From NCBI GenBank assembly GCA_000739535.1, contig DF820465.1:819159-883158 (forward strand): a stretch of DNA of 64,000 nucleotides. The letters are read 5' to 3'. Made by a program: the position numbers and the translations under genes. Of this stretch, positions 18,241 through 27,084 are shown one piece after another. The notes below the pieces were generated by a model. The model did no database searches. It was not told the origin of the DNA and saw nothing but the letters and a program-made list of their open reading frames with translations. Position 1 is the first letter of the stretch. Each line of letters starts with the position of its first letter. The DNA is from Candidatus Vecturithrix granuli (GTDB taxonomy: Bacteria; Moduliflexota; Moduliflexia; Moduliflexales; Moduliflexaceae).

Positions 18241-19692
18241 TTACACAGTCATTGCTGATTCGGGTTCTTGCGTCTCTTGCAATTGATGACAGGCTAGGCT
18301 ATCATCCACAATCAGCCGCGCCTGGGTCATGGCTTCGTCGGCTTCCTGGAAACTTGGGATATATTTGGCAAATTTCACTATATCCGCTTCAGGTAAAAAG
18401 ATACTGATGCGACGTTTGATCGCCTCAGGCAGATCGCGATGATGAATATCACGCAAAATCTCTTCTGTGGTTCGTTCTAACACGGGGAAATGAAATTCGG
18501 CTCCAAGAAATTTACGCACGGTTTCCGACAGCAAAAAGTAATAGGTTTTAAATTCTCCTTTGGCCGGAAGCTGCCTGGCCTGAATTTCAGCCAATTCCTT
18601 GTGTGCTACTTCCCCGGGAGACAACAGCGGTTCGTACACAACCATTGTCTGTGTGCGGGGTTTGCGATATTTCAGGAACAGAAACACCGCCAGGCTGCCA
18701 AGCAGCAAGGCTCCCAGAATTATTGCCGGAGCAATGAGATAGCGATAGTCGGTTTCGATTGCAAGGTTTGGAGTATTCGGATTCAAGACAAAGATGCTGG
18801 TTGATGCAGCCTGAATTGATTGTTCTTCGCCTGTTGGGGTTCGATATGTGATCTCAAATGCCGGAAGGATATATTCGCCAGCGCGTTCAGGTGGAGCAGC
18901 CAGAAGAAAGTTATATTGTTCAACCGTCGAACCGTCTTGCTGCGGCTGAGGCGTGATGGTTTGTGACTCATCGAGGGTAAACCGCAAGGCAACCTCCGTT
19001 TTCCCCGTCAGACCACTGTCTGCCTGGGAGGGACCAGGGGTGGGTTCCGCTTTCCCCTCCTGGGAGGGGCCAGGGGTGGGTTTCCCCGTCAAACCACTGT
19101 TTGCCTGGGAGGGGTCAGGGGTGGGTTCTGCACTTGCCTGTAAGGCGGCTTCAAGTTCATGCGGAAGAGCACTGATCGTCGCCGGTTTTCGTTTTATGAC
19201 TGCCAGACTCAGTTCCAACGGTTCGCCAAGCATGATCGGGCTATTGGTCATCACCTGTATTTCGATCACAGGCAGAATATTCAGTTGCACCGGCTCGACC
19301 ACTGCGGCGACCGGATTCTGGCGCGGGCCGACGTACTCGATCGTGATAGGGCTGATATGATACTCTCCAGCGCGATCAGCATGCAGAGTATATTCGTATT
19401 GTTCGATGACCCGGCCCTGAAATGTCTGAGGTTGTAATTGTTTGCGTTCCAACACCGTCATGCCATTTTCTGTAAAATATTCGACCGGCTGAACCTGGAT
19501 GGCAGGGAGATGATCAAATTTCAGAGAGTATTTCAACGAATCGCCAACTATAGGCGTGGTCGTAGAAAACCGAGATTCGAGAACGACTACTTCAGAATTT
19601 ACTGAAGATTCCTGAGCGAATCCAGCGACGCTGGACAATATCCATAGGATCAGAAAACATCGGATATATGTAAAAAGACGTGTGTTTTGCAT
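18241..19692 (-). CDS. BatD-like protein (DUF58/MoxR partner) with repeat-encoded linker
   Basis: About 483 residues from ATG 19692; ATGs at 19713 and 19743 are in-frame alternatives. A signal peptide (LFTYIRCFLILWILSSVAGF) leads to two beta-sandwich segments of the BatD/oxygen-tolerance type, a membrane helix near residue ~335 (APAIILGALLLGSLAVFLFL), and a cytoplasmic tail with helices like those of BatD/DUF4381 proteins. Between the beta domains lies a proline-rich linker built from three PTPGPSQ-type units (DNA 19024-19127), each encoded by a GGGAGGGnCCAGGGGTGGG repeat. The linker therefore looks like inserted repeat DNA that stayed in frame. It belongs to the MoxR/DUF58 operon, associated in other bacteria with envelope protein maturation or stress. 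Confidence 0.75.
   Translation of the reverse strand: MQNTRLFTYIRCFLILWILSSVAGFAQESSVNSEVVVLESRFSTTTPIVGDSLKYSLKFDHLPAIQVQPVEYFTENGMTVLERKQLQPQTFQGRVIEQYEYTLHADRAGEYHISPITIEYVGPRQNPVAAVVEPVQLNILPVIEIQVMTNSPIMLGEPLELSLAVIKRKPATISALPHELEAALQASAEPTPDPSQANSGLTGKPTPGPSQEGKAEPTPGPSQADSGLTGKTEVALRFTLDESQTITPQPQQDGSTVEQYNFLLAAPPERAGEYILPAFEITYRTPTGEEQSIQAASTSIFVLNPNTPNLAIETDYRYLIAPAIILGALLLGSLAVFLFLKYRKPRTQTMVVYEPLLSPGEVAHKELAEIQARQLPAKGEFKTYYFLLSETVRKFLGAEFHFPVLERTTEEILRDIHHRDLPEAIKRRISIFLPEADIVKFAKYIPSFQEADEAMTQARLIVDDSLACHQLQETQEPESAMTV
19024..19127. repeat. Three G/C-rich repeat units inside the BatD-like gene
   Basis: Units at about 19024-19046, 19060-19083 and 19105-19127 read TGGGAGGG(G/A)CCAGGGGTGGG. 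The outer two also share flanks (CCGTCA(A/G)ACCACTGT), so a ~45-base block is duplicated. On the minus strand they encode PTPGPSQ units. The same GGGG-rich theme forms the large intergenic palindrome at 19726-19805, so the units probably come from one interspersed repeat family. Confidence 0.8.
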
Positions 19693-19725
19693 AACACAAG
19701 GTAAAACTTTCATGCCGCTTTTAGT

Positions 19726-19805
19726 ACCCCACCCCCGGCCCATCCCCCAAAGGAGAGGGGAGCAAGTTCTCCCCTCTCCTTTGGGGGATGGGCCGGGGGT
19801 GGGGT
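19726..19805. repeat. Perfect 36-bp inverted repeat with 8-nt loop
   Basis: Arms 19726-19761 and 19770-19805 are exact complements (outer ends ACCCCACCCCCGGCCC / GGGCCGGGGGTGGGGT) around the loop GCAAGTTC. It lies between the DUF58 stop and the BatD-like start, within an operon, and has no T-run, so it is not a normal intrinsic terminator. It may slow or process the transcript. Related units occur inside the downstream gene (19024-19127). Confidence 0.92.
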
Positions 19806-19812
19806 TTACTGC

Positions 19813-20688
19813 TTAATACCGACTGGCGCGTTTGTGAAAAAAGGAAATGAGCGTTTGCAGATAGGGTTGATCCGTGCGAATGTTGATGACATCCAACTTC
19901 ATTGACCGGAATACCCGTTCCCGGATAGCCAGTTCCTCAAGCGCAAGCGTCCGATAGGCTTTGCGAACGTCAGGATCGAAGGTATCCAGCATGATCTGCT
20001 CGCCGGTTTCGGCGTCTTCTAATTCTATGAACCCCACATTCGGCAATTCCAGTTCACGAGGGTCAGTAATTGTAATCGGGATTACATCGTGTTTACGACT
20101 GGTGATGCGCAGAGCTTGTTCATAGCCGCTGGCAATAAAGTCAGAGACCAGAAACACGACCGCTTTGCGTTTCAGCATCGTATTCAGATATTCCAGCGCC
20201 GCCTGAATGTTTGTTCCTGTGCCTTGCGGTTGAAAATAGAGTAATTCCCGCATCACGCGCAATACATGATTCTTCCCTTTTTTCGGGGGAATGTATTTCT
20301 CGACCGTATCCGTAAACGTGATCAGCCCGACCTTATCGTTGTTGCGAATCGCGGAAAAGGCTAAGATCGCGCACAATTCAACCGCTAATTCACCTTTCAA
20401 TGTATTGACCGTGCCGAAATTCCCGGAAGCGCTGGTATCAACCAGAAAAAAGATGGTAAGTTCGCGTTCTTCCACGTGCAGCTTGACAAAAGGATGCCCC
20501 ATTCTGGCCGTGACATTCCAATCTATGCTGCGAATATCATCGCCGGGTTGATATTCACGTACTTCCAGAAATTCCATGCCTCGGCCTTTGAACACGCTGT
20601 GATATTCTCCGGCCACCGTTTCATTCACCAGGCGTCGCGTGTAAATCTCAATCTCACGCACTTTTTTCAGAATCTCTTTTGGAATCAT
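19813..20688 (-). CDS. DUF58 domain protein (MoxR operon)
   Basis: 291 residues, soluble. The DUF58 core is evident: GRGMEFLEVREYQPGDDIRS followed by IDWNVTARMGHPFVK (residues ~35-70). It then shows a von Willebrand A-like fold with a MIDAS motif DTSASGNFG (residues ~96-104) and VFLVSDF. DUF58 proteins are linked to MoxR AAA ATPases, which are thought to act as chaperones that load cofactors or mature periplasmic complexes. The start ATG overlaps the stop of moxR (20685-20688). Confidence 0.9.
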   Translation of the reverse strand: MIPKEILKKVREIEIYTRRLVNETVAGEYHSVFKGRGMEFLEVREYQPGDDIRSIDWNVTARMGHPFVKLHVEERELTIFFLVDTSASGNFGTVNTLKGELAVELCAILAFSAIRNNDKVGLITFTDTVEKYIPPKKGKNHVLRVMRELLYFQPQGTGTNIQAALEYLNTMLKRKAVVFLVSDFIASGYEQALRITSRKHDVIPITITDPRELELPNVGFIELEDAETGEQIMLDTFDPDVRKAYRTLALEELAIRERVFRSMKLDVINIRTDQPYLQTLISFFHKRASRY

Positions 20689-21674
20689 GGGACTTCTATG
20701 GTATCGAAAATGTGTTTGATGATGTCCTCTGAAGTTCGTTCTTCGGCTTCGGCTTCGTAGCTGAGAATGACACGATGACGCAGAATATCCAGTCCAATGG
20801 CTTTCACATCTTCCGGAGTGACATAGCCACGCCGCCGTAAAAAAGCATGAGCGCGCGCCGCTTTGTGCAGATAAATTGAGGCCCGCGGTGATGCGCCGTA
20901 TTCAATCATCGGCGCGAGATCCGGCAGATTGTAGTTCTGCGGTTCGCGGGTCGCAAAAACAATATCCACAATGTATTCTTTGATTTTCTCGTCAATATAT
21001 ACCTGCTCGACTACCGATCTGGCTTTGAGAATGTCGTCAGGGGTAATAATTTGATTGACGGCGATCTGTCCGCCTGTGGCCATCCGGTCGGTAATCTGTA
21101 ACTCTTCCTGGCGCGTTGGGTAGCTGATTTTGATTTTCAGCATAAAGCGGTCAACCTGCGCTTCCGGCAGCGGATAGGTACCTTCCTGTTCAATCGGGTT
21201 TTGGGTGGCTAATACCAGAAAGGGTTCATCCAATTTGTAAGTGGTTTCGCCAATGGTCACCTGCCGTTCCTGCATCGCTTCCAACAAACCACTTTGCACT
21301 TTGGCAGGTGCGCGGTTAATTTCATCCGCTAAGACAATATTGGTAAAAATCGGCCCTTTTTTGGGGATAAATGTGCCATCTTTCTGATGATAAATCATTG
21401 TACCGATCAAATCCGCCGGCAAGAGATCCGGGGTAAACTGAATCCGCTGAAAGTTGACCCGGATGCAGTCTGAAAGTGTTTTAACCGTCAACGTTTTCGC
21501 CAGACCGGGCACGCCTTCTAACAAAATATGACCATTGGAGAGCAGGCCAATCAACAGACGATCAATCATCGCATCCTGCCCGACAATGACTTTGGCAATT
21601 TCTGTTTTCAGATGTTCAACAAAACGGCTTTCGGCCTGAACCATTTCATTAATCACGCGAATATCCTGATACAT
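20685..21674 (-). CDS. MoxR-family AAA+ ATPase
   Basis: 329 residues from ATG 21674, chosen over ATG 21689 because GGAGG sits 8 bases upstream of it (inside the longer reading). Walker A is GVPGLAKT, Walker B VLADEIN, and sensor/arginine-finger regions NRAPAKVQSGLLEAMQERQV, VLATQNPIEQEGTYPLPEAQ and VDRFM follow the MoxR pattern exactly. C-terminal helical lid from about residue 230 (PRASIYLHKAARAHAF). First gene of the operon MoxR, DUF58, BatD-like, sulfatase on the minus strand. Cytoplasmic chaperone-like ATPase by family knowledge. Confidence 0.95.
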   Translation of the reverse strand: MYQDIRVINEMVQAESRFVEHLKTEIAKVIVGQDAMIDRLLIGLLSNGHILLEGVPGLAKTLTVKTLSDCIRVNFQRIQFTPDLLPADLIGTMIYHQKDGTFIPKKGPIFTNIVLADEINRAPAKVQSGLLEAMQERQVTIGETTYKLDEPFLVLATQNPIEQEGTYPLPEAQVDRFMLKIKISYPTRQEELQITDRMATGGQIAVNQIITPDDILKARSVVEQVYIDEKIKEYIVDIVFATREPQNYNLPDLAPMIEYGASPRASIYLHKAARAHAFLRRRGYVTPEDVKAIGLDILRHRVILSYEAEAEERTSEDIIKHIFDTIEVP

Positions 21675-21771
21675 GCTCTTTTCCTCCATGCTTATGCGTT
21701 ATGGACATAGCCTTTTCTTTCTGAGCATTGCTAAAAAAAACGACAGAAGTTGTCAACGAAGAATTTTGAGA

Positions 21772-21803
21772 AGAAACCAGGTTTTTTGAAAAACCCGGTT
21801 TCT
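21772..21803. repeat. AGAAACC...GGTTTCT hairpin, copy 1
   Basis: A 32-base inverted repeat, AGAAACCAGGTTTTTT then GAAAAACCCGGTTTCT, with one arm mismatch. It lies between the NlpC/P60 gene and the moxR start, both on the minus strand. Same family as 27040-27072 and 28624-28656. The T-rich loop side could give a weak terminator on either strand. Confidence 0.85.
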
Positions 21804-21819
21804 CAGGCATCATGAGAGA

Positions 21820-22842
21820 TCATGACGAAAGGAACAACGTTTTGGCGCCAATGTAGCGCGTCTTAAAATAGGGTTCATTTAAATCGCTCACTGTAACGCC
21901 ATATTTAGGCGAAGCGTGGATAAACTGATTATTGCCGATATAAATCCCTACATGCGAGGGGCCTGAACGGTACGTTTGAAAAAATACGAGATCGCCATGC
22001 ACCAGTTCGGTTTTTTTGATTTTTTTGCCGATACTATTCCGAAACTGAAGCGAGGAAACCCGCGGCAGTTCGATGCCGTTGAGTTTATAGACAAAATAGG
22101 TTAGTCCCGAACAATCAAATCCGCGCGGCGTGGTACCCCCCCAGATATAAACTTTTCCCACAAATTTTTGGGCGGTCGTAATAATATCGCGCCGGTGCCG
22201 GGGTATATTTTGCTTCACAACCGGAGGCGATTCTTGTTTCGAGTGAATTAATGGTTTTTCGATGGGAGCGTCCGGCAGGACGGCATGTCGGGCAATGCGA
22301 CCAACGTCGTTATTCGGCAAACGCACCAGATACCACTCGCCGGATTCCCCAATAAAAGGCAATTCCGTGCCCATTACAAGGATAATGGAATGACTGGGCC
22401 AGACGAATACTTCGCTTCTCTCATCGCGAATCACAATAGTGGTCAGATTACGTTCTTTCAAATACAGAGCATTCGCAGGTAATACCGACACAAAGGATTT
22501 ATGGATCCAGCCTTTCAATTCAGGGTACGGCCCAACTTTCACAAAATACCACCATGATTTTTCTTGTTCCACTTTGACTACATCGCCGTAAATACATTGA
22601 GTCAGCCGTTCAGAGGTGACCAATGGTTCGGCATAAATATCAGCAAACGTCACATTGATCGCTCCGAAACGGCCAGAAAGAGCAAAAGGGGATGTCCGCT
22701 GCTGGGATGAATCTCGCGGAGAAGTGGTTGTTGTTTGATGACACCCTGCTCCAGCGAAAAAGAGGATGGCGAAAAGTATGAACAGTCTTTTATAGCTGTC
22801 CTGAGATAGGCATACATGTTTCATAGGCATTATGAATCTCAT
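21820..22842 (-). CDS. NlpC/P60 cell-wall endopeptidase with SH3-like domains
   Basis: 340 residues. A hydrophobic signal ending FAILFFAGAGC suggests a lipoprotein or exported protein, though the lipobox is not ideal. Residues ~55-205 form two bacterial SH3-like repeats that bind wall peptide. The C-terminal catalytic domain begins FVGKVYIWGGTTPRGFDCSG (catalytic Cys in FDCSG, ~residue 250) and continues GDLVFFQ, SHVGIYIGNNQFIHASP, giving both catalytic histidines. By family it cleaves D-gamma-glutamyl-diaminopimelate bonds of peptidoglycan. ATGs at 22830 and 22824 are alternative starts; none has a clear ribosome site. Confidence 0.9.
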   Translation of the reverse strand: MRFIMPMKHVCLSQDSYKRLFILFAILFFAGAGCHQTTTTSPRDSSQQRTSPFALSGRFGAINVTFADIYAEPLVTSERLTQCIYGDVVKVEQEKSWWYFVKVGPYPELKGWIHKSFVSVLPANALYLKERNLTTIVIRDERSEVFVWPSHSIILVMGTELPFIGESGEWYLVRLPNNDVGRIARHAVLPDAPIEKPLIHSKQESPPVVKQNIPRHRRDIITTAQKFVGKVYIWGGTTPRGFDCSGLTYFVYKLNGIELPRVSSLQFRNSIGKKIKKTELVHGDLVFFQTYRSGPSHVGIYIGNNQFIHASPKYGVTVSDLNEPYFKTRYIGAKTLFLSS

Positions 22843-22965
22843 GGATCACAAACGAGATGTTATTACAGCGTTATGTGTTTTTGATACGTTCGTAGTCCAA
22901 CATTCAGGCGATAAACCCGCTCAAGTGAGAACGATGAACCTGTTAAAATTTATATGGTTGTGTAC

Positions 22966-23067
22966 TATAGACATCCTAAATGATTCGTGTCTCGACTTCG
23001 CTCGACAACCGACCGGACACTGAGCGGAGTCGAAGCGTCATAACACAACCCATGTAGGATTACTATA
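22966..23067. repeat. 102-bp inverted-repeat element, copy A (MITE-like)
   Basis: The ends read TATAG(A)CATCCTAAAT and, reversed, TATAGTAATCCTACAT. The core holds a CTCGACTTCGCTCGAC / GAGCGGAGTCGAAG inverted pair. Copy C at 51501-51602 has the same length and core, and copy B at 32879-33003 has the same ends with another core. It lies in the 22843-23327 gap; 22843-22965 holds nothing I recognise. Confidence 0.85.
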
Positions 23068-23244
23068 TAACTCTGGTTGAAATAACAATTAGACCGATAG
23101 AATTTTTTCAGGTTAAGTGATTATGGATTTATTTCCTGGAAAAGTTTATGATCCTTCGCTGAAAATGTAAAGTTTATTTTTGGCGAGTTCGTAATTTTAC
23201 CATTTCTATCGTGACCTCTCATCCCGATCTCGTAATTCCTTGGA

Positions 23245-23269
23245 TTTTCCCAAAGAACTTTTGGGAAAA
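23245..23269. promoter_or_regulatory. Perfect 10-bp palindrome upstream of the AAA/nuclease gene
   Basis: TTTTCCCAAA (23245-23254), five bases, then TTTGGGAAAA (23260-23269). It ends four bases before the likely -35 of the next promoter, so it could be an operator; a bidirectional terminator is the alternative, but no T-run follows. Confidence 0.4.
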
Positions 23270-23272
23270 ATG

Positions 23273-23301
23273 TTGACACCACAACATCTGTGCAGCAGAA
23301 T
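23273..23301 (+). promoter_or_regulatory. Sigma-70-type promoter for the AAA/PD-(D/E)XK gene
   Basis: TTGACA at 23273-23278, 17 bases, then CAGAAT at 23296-23301 (four of six matches to TATAAT). It sits 27 to 63 bases upstream of the possible starts. Confidence 0.45.
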
Positions 23302-23363
23302 AATCATCACGAAAAAAGGAAGACAATATGCGACGCTTTCACTTTTTGCAGGAGGCAAAAGAT

Positions 23364-24908
23364 ATGCGCTATTTTAATACTTCAGGGCCGTGCGATCCAC
23401 GCAAACATTATACGCTTTTGCGCGAGCCGTTGCTGCGTCAGGGCAAGGTTAAAGTGGAGAACGGCCGCTTTTTCACGATCTTTGCCCCGCGCCAATCGGG
23501 GAAAACCACCTATTTTCAATTGCTGTTACAAGAATTGAAAACCATGTACACCCCTCTTTGGATTAGTTGTGAAAATCAGGCGACCTCATCAAAAGACGTC
23601 TTTTATCAGGATATGGAACGCCAACTACGTCAAGAACTCGCCAAATCCGGTATCTCCTTTGACGGCGCAATCACGAACAAAGACGAATTGGAAGCGTTTT
23701 TCGAACAATCGTCGCAACTGCAAGCGAACCCCTTTGTCCTGGTTATTGACGAATTTGAAGGGGTACCGCAAATTGTCATCAGTGAACTGATGCATACATT
23801 TCGCCGCGTCTATCATCGCCGTGACCATTCTCGGTTACAGTCCCTCATCTTAGTCGGCGTGAGCTCAGTGGCCGAATTAGTCGTGTCTTCAGCTTCGCCG
23901 TTTAATGTGGTGGATGAATTGGAAATCCCGTACTTTACTTGTGAAGAAGTGCATGAATTGATCCAGCAATATGTCACGGAAACGGGGCAGGTATTTGATG
24001 CGGAGGTTATCAAGGCGATCTATGACAACACGCACGGACAGCCCGGCTTAGTGTGCGGACTGTGTCAACATCTGGTTGAACAGGTTGTCACCGACCGCAA
24101 GCATCCGGTGACAATGGATCATTTCTATAAAACTCTCCAGCATTTTTTGACCGAACGGTTCGACAAAAATATCATCAATATTGTCCAAAAGGCCCGTTCA
24201 AAGCAAGACTTTATGCTGCGTTTGCTCTTCCAGGAAACTCCCATCCCATTTTCCGTACATCATCCGGATATTGCCTATTTATATGCCCATGGGGTAGTAC
24301 AGAATGTCAATAATCATGTTGAGATAGGGGTCCCGCTATATCAAAAAGCGATTATTATCGCGTTTCGTCCGCTTATCAATGGCGAAGCCGATTTTTATTT
24401 CACCGCGAAGGATACGTTTGGTGAATACGTGACTGCGGAAGGATTAAATCTCCACGCCATCCTTGAGAAATATCGGCAATATATCCGCAAACGCGGCTAT
24501 CAAGCCTTTGATACTGCTCATCTTAAAGAAGCTGCCTGGCATTATTCTCTGGACGGATTTATCAATTTCTTTCTTGATATTCTCGAAGGGCAAACCTTTA
24601 TTGAAGTCCCCTCCGGGCGCGGACGAACCGATATTCTGATTCTTCATCGCAATCGCAAATATATCATTGAGACCAAAGTATTTACGAATAATGCCTATTT
24701 TCAGAAAGGAAAACGCCAACTGGCTGAATATCTGCAATCAGAAGGACTGAATGAAGGTTATTATGTGGTATTCAGCAGCAAACATAGTGAGGCGGATCAA
24801 CTCGACTTTGTGGAAGAAGTGAACGGCAAGCGGATTTATACCTACCTCATCTGTACTCAATTCGAACGCGCAACCGATAAGCACAAGCCATCAGAAGCAA
24901 AAAAATAG
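23364..24908 (+). CDS. AAA ATPase fused to PD-(D/E)XK nuclease domain
   Basis: 514 residues from ATG 23364, preferred because AGGAGG lies 8 bases upstream and family members start near RYFNTSGPCDP; ATG 23328 would add 12 residues. Walker A is APRQSGKTT (residues 41-49) and Walker B FVLVIDEFEG (~residue 130), followed by the winged-helix-like region of archaeal-type AAA_14/STAND-like ATPases. The C-terminal ~100 residues end with a PD-(D/E)XK core: RGRTDILIL then KYIIETKVF, i.e. D...E-x-K, plus QLAEYLQSEG. Proteins of this make-up are multi-copy in many environmental genomes and are suspected of defence or mobile-element roles; the function is not established. Single gene with its own promoter. 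Confidence 0.85.
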   Translation: MRYFNTSGPCDPRKHYTLLREPLLRQGKVKVENGRFFTIFAPRQSGKTTYFQLLLQELKTMYTPLWISCENQATSSKDVFYQDMERQLRQELAKSGISFDGAITNKDELEAFFEQSSQLQANPFVLVIDEFEGVPQIVISELMHTFRRVYHRRDHSRLQSLILVGVSSVAELVVSSASPFNVVDELEIPYFTCEEVHELIQQYVTETGQVFDAEVIKAIYDNTHGQPGLVCGLCQHLVEQVVTDRKHPVTMDHFYKTLQHFLTERFDKNIINIVQKARSKQDFMLRLLFQETPIPFSVHHPDIAYLYAHGVVQNVNNHVEIGVPLYQKAIIIAFRPLINGEADFYFTAKDTFGEYVTAEGLNLHAILEKYRQYIRKRGYQAFDTAHLKEAAWHYSLDGFINFFLDILEGQTFIEVPSGRGRTDILILHRNRKYIIETKVFTNNAYFQKGKRQLAEYLQSEGLNEGYYVVFSSKHSEADQLDFVEEVNGKRIYTYLICTQFERATDKHKPSEAKK

Positions 24909-24910
24909 AG

Positions 24911-25010
24911 GAGTGCCAAAGCTCAATCTTTGGCTATCAATACCAGGCTTTGACATTCCTGCTCTCTATTTGAAAAGAGGGGTGCTCGTCTTTGGCTGTC
25001 AAAGCTTGAG
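24911..25010. terminator. Convergent intergenic region with short dyads
   Basis: Between converging genes ending at 24908 and 25012. It contains CCAAAG-CTCAAT-CTTTGG (24916-24933) and a wider pair GGCTTTGAC / GTCAAAGC. No clean T-run follows, so a shared terminator is likely only from position and dyads. Confidence 0.35.
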
Positions 25011-25011
25011 C

Positions 25012-25953
25012 CTATTGATTGGTTTCATAATGGACGCCTAAAGCGGCAGGCGGGCGTGAGCGCATGACGGCTCCGGCCAGAACGATAATTGTCAGCAAGT
25101 ACGGGAACATCTGAATCAGCTCGTAGGGCACGCCGATATTCAAACTTTGGAGACGCATCTGCACCGCATCGGTAAAGGCAAAAAGGGAACTTGCGGCCAA
25201 GCCTCCGAGCGGATTCCACTGCCCGAAAATGTTGGCGGCCAGGGCCATATAACCTCGTCCGGCCGACATGTTCATGCTAAACCAGTTCAAATGCCCCAGA
25301 GAAAGATAGGCTCCGCCTAAACCGGCCGCGCTGCCGCTGAGGATCAGGCTGAAATATTGGATGCGCTGAATATTGATTCCCAGCGTATCAGCGGCTTCCG
25401 GATGTTCGCCGATCATGCGAATCCGTAACCCCAGAGGCGTTTTAAAGAGCAAAACCCATCCTCCGAACACTACCAGCAACATGAGATATACAAGAGGACA
25501 GTGTGTTCCGAGTAATTTGCCTACGACAGGGATATCTTTGAGCATCGGGATCGAGATTTCCTGTAACCCGTTTACATTCGGGGAACTCCCTTTATTGCCC
25601 CATAACACCTGCATCAGCCAGGTAGTAGTGCCTAAGGCTAAAATATTGATCCCCACGCCGGCGACAACATGATTGGCTCTGAAGGTCACAGCAAAACAGG
25701 CAAACAATGCGCCGATACCCGCGCCGACCAGCAAAGCGAATAGTATGCCGATCCAGGGGCTTCCGGTCAAGAATGATCCCAGCACCGCCACAAAGGCCCC
25801 GCTGAGAATCATGCCTTCCAGACCAATATTAATAATCCCCGCGCGCTCCGAAAATGTACCGCCCATCGCTGCCAGGGCAATCGGGGTCGCAATGCGTATC
25901 GTCGCAGTGAAGGTGTTCAAACTGAAAACTACGGAAAAAATCTCTTGCATCAT
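25012..25953 (-). CDS. ABC transporter permease, BMP/nucleoside type (NupQ-like)
   Basis: 313 residues with about eight to ten membrane segments. RIATPIALAAMGGTFSERAGIINIGLEGMIL is characteristic when split around the GTFSERAGI motif, as are GANHVVAGVGINILALG-like residues and GRGYMALAANIFGQWNPLGG. These place it in the BPD_transp_2 family (PF02653), in the branch that imports nucleosides with BMP binding proteins. ATG overlaps the end of the second permease gene (25950-25953). Last gene of a four-gene minus-strand operon. Confidence 0.92.
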   Translation of the reverse strand: MMQEIFSVVFSLNTFTATIRIATPIALAAMGGTFSERAGIINIGLEGMILSGAFVAVLGSFLTGSPWIGILFALLVGAGIGALFACFAVTFRANHVVAGVGINILALGTTTWLMQVLWGNKGSSPNVNGLQEISIPMLKDIPVVGKLLGTHCPLVYLMLLVVFGGWVLLFKTPLGLRIRMIGEHPEAADTLGINIQRIQYFSLILSGSAAGLGGAYLSLGHLNWFSMNMSAGRGYMALAANIFGQWNPLGGLAASSLFAFTDAVQMRLQSLNIGVPYELIQMFPYLLTIIVLAGAVMRSRPPAALGVHYETNQ

Positions 25954-27017
25954 GATTGACCTGCGGGTTTGAGGATGAGTCGAATTAACGCGGGGGCCGC
26001 AATAAAGAGAATCACCAACCCCTGCACAATTGTCATTAAATCCATCGGAATTTTGGCAAACAGTTGCATGGCCATACCACCAGCTTCCAACGCGCCAAAC
26101 AGCAAAGCCGCAAAAAAGACTCCCCAGGGTTTGTTGCGTCCCAGAACCGCCACAGCAATCCCGGTAAACCCGTATCCCGGCGAAAAGTTGGTAATAAAGC
26201 GGTTTAACACCCCCATCACCATAGTACTCCCGGCCAGTCCCGCTGCCGCGCCGCTCAGAGCCATGGAAATGACAAGATACCGTTTTACCGGTATCCCGGC
26301 GTATTCTGCCGCTCCGGGATTTTGGCCAACGGCTTGCAAATCATAGCCCAATGAGGTATTTTTGAACATCAGATCAAAGAGCAGAATGACGCCAATGCCG
26401 ACAAAGATGGCTGCGGTCAATTTGGTGTAAGGAATTAACTCCGGGAAACGCGCACTCTGAGGGATCATGGGGGTTTGATCCACATAGCCCGGTTCTTTAA
26501 AGTAGGCTTTTAACACGAGCGTCGTCGCTAAAATGCCAATATAATTCAGCATAATAGTCGTGACGACTTCATGCGCGCCGGTTTTGGCTTTTAAATACCC
26601 GGGAATCGCGCCCCAAATTCCTCCGGCGAGCGTCCCGGCCAGAAGCGAAATAGGAAGTAAAAATACGCCCGGCAGTTGGGCGAAGGTCAACGCTGTGACC
26701 GCAGAAGCAAAAGCCCCCCAGTATAACTGTCCTTCGCCGCCGATATTGAATAAACCGGATTGGAAGCCGATGGCGACCGCCAGGCCGGTAAACATCAGGG
26801 GAATCGTTTTCAAGAGGCTTTGCGAGAGATTATACACATTGCCAAACGCGCCGTGAAAAAAACTGGAATAGGCTTTCACCACATCATAGCCGGAAACCCA
26901 GATGAGAATCGCTCCAATCAGCAAGGCAAGCAGCATGGCAATGATGGAATAGATGACTTCTGAGATGCCTGATAATTCTCTCAGTTTATGCAGCACTGTT
27001 ATGAAACGTGTTGACAT
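25950..27017 (-). CDS. ABC transporter permease, BMP/nucleoside type (NupP-like)
   Basis: 355 residues, about ten membrane segments, same PF02653 family as its neighbour but longer, with an N-terminal cytoplasmic start and the first helix SIIAMLLALLIGAILIWVSG. Diagnostic stretches are FNIGGEGQLYWGAFAS, GAHEVVTTIMLNYIG, and GYGFTGIAVAVLGRNKPWG. Forms the translocation channel as a heterodimer with the 25012 product. It follows the ATPase gene after a 67-base gap that contains an AGAAACC hairpin. Confidence 0.92.
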   Translation of the reverse strand: MSTRFITVLHKLRELSGISEVIYSIIAMLLALLIGAILIWVSGYDVVKAYSSFFHGAFGNVYNLSQSLLKTIPLMFTGLAVAIGFQSGLFNIGGEGQLYWGAFASAVTALTFAQLPGVFLLPISLLAGTLAGGIWGAIPGYLKAKTGAHEVVTTIMLNYIGILATTLVLKAYFKEPGYVDQTPMIPQSARFPELIPYTKLTAAIFVGIGVILLFDLMFKNTSLGYDLQAVGQNPGAAEYAGIPVKRYLVISMALSGAAAGLAGSTMVMGVLNRFITNFSPGYGFTGIAVAVLGRNKPWGVFFAALLFGALEAGGMAMQLFAKIPMDLMTIVQGLVILFIAAPALIRLILKPAGQS

Positions 27018-27039
27018 CCGGATGCTCTTGCCCTGAGTA

Positions 27040-27072
27040 AGAAACCGAGTTTTTTGAAAAAACCCGGTTTCT
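27040..27072. repeat. AGAAACC...GGTTTCT hairpin, copy 2
   Basis: AGAAACCGAGTTTTTT, centre G, AAAAAACCCGGTTTCT. One mismatch between arms. Lies between the importer ATPase and permease genes on the minus strand, where it might tune relative expression. Confidence 0.88.
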
Positions 27073-27084
27073 GTGCCTGACTCC

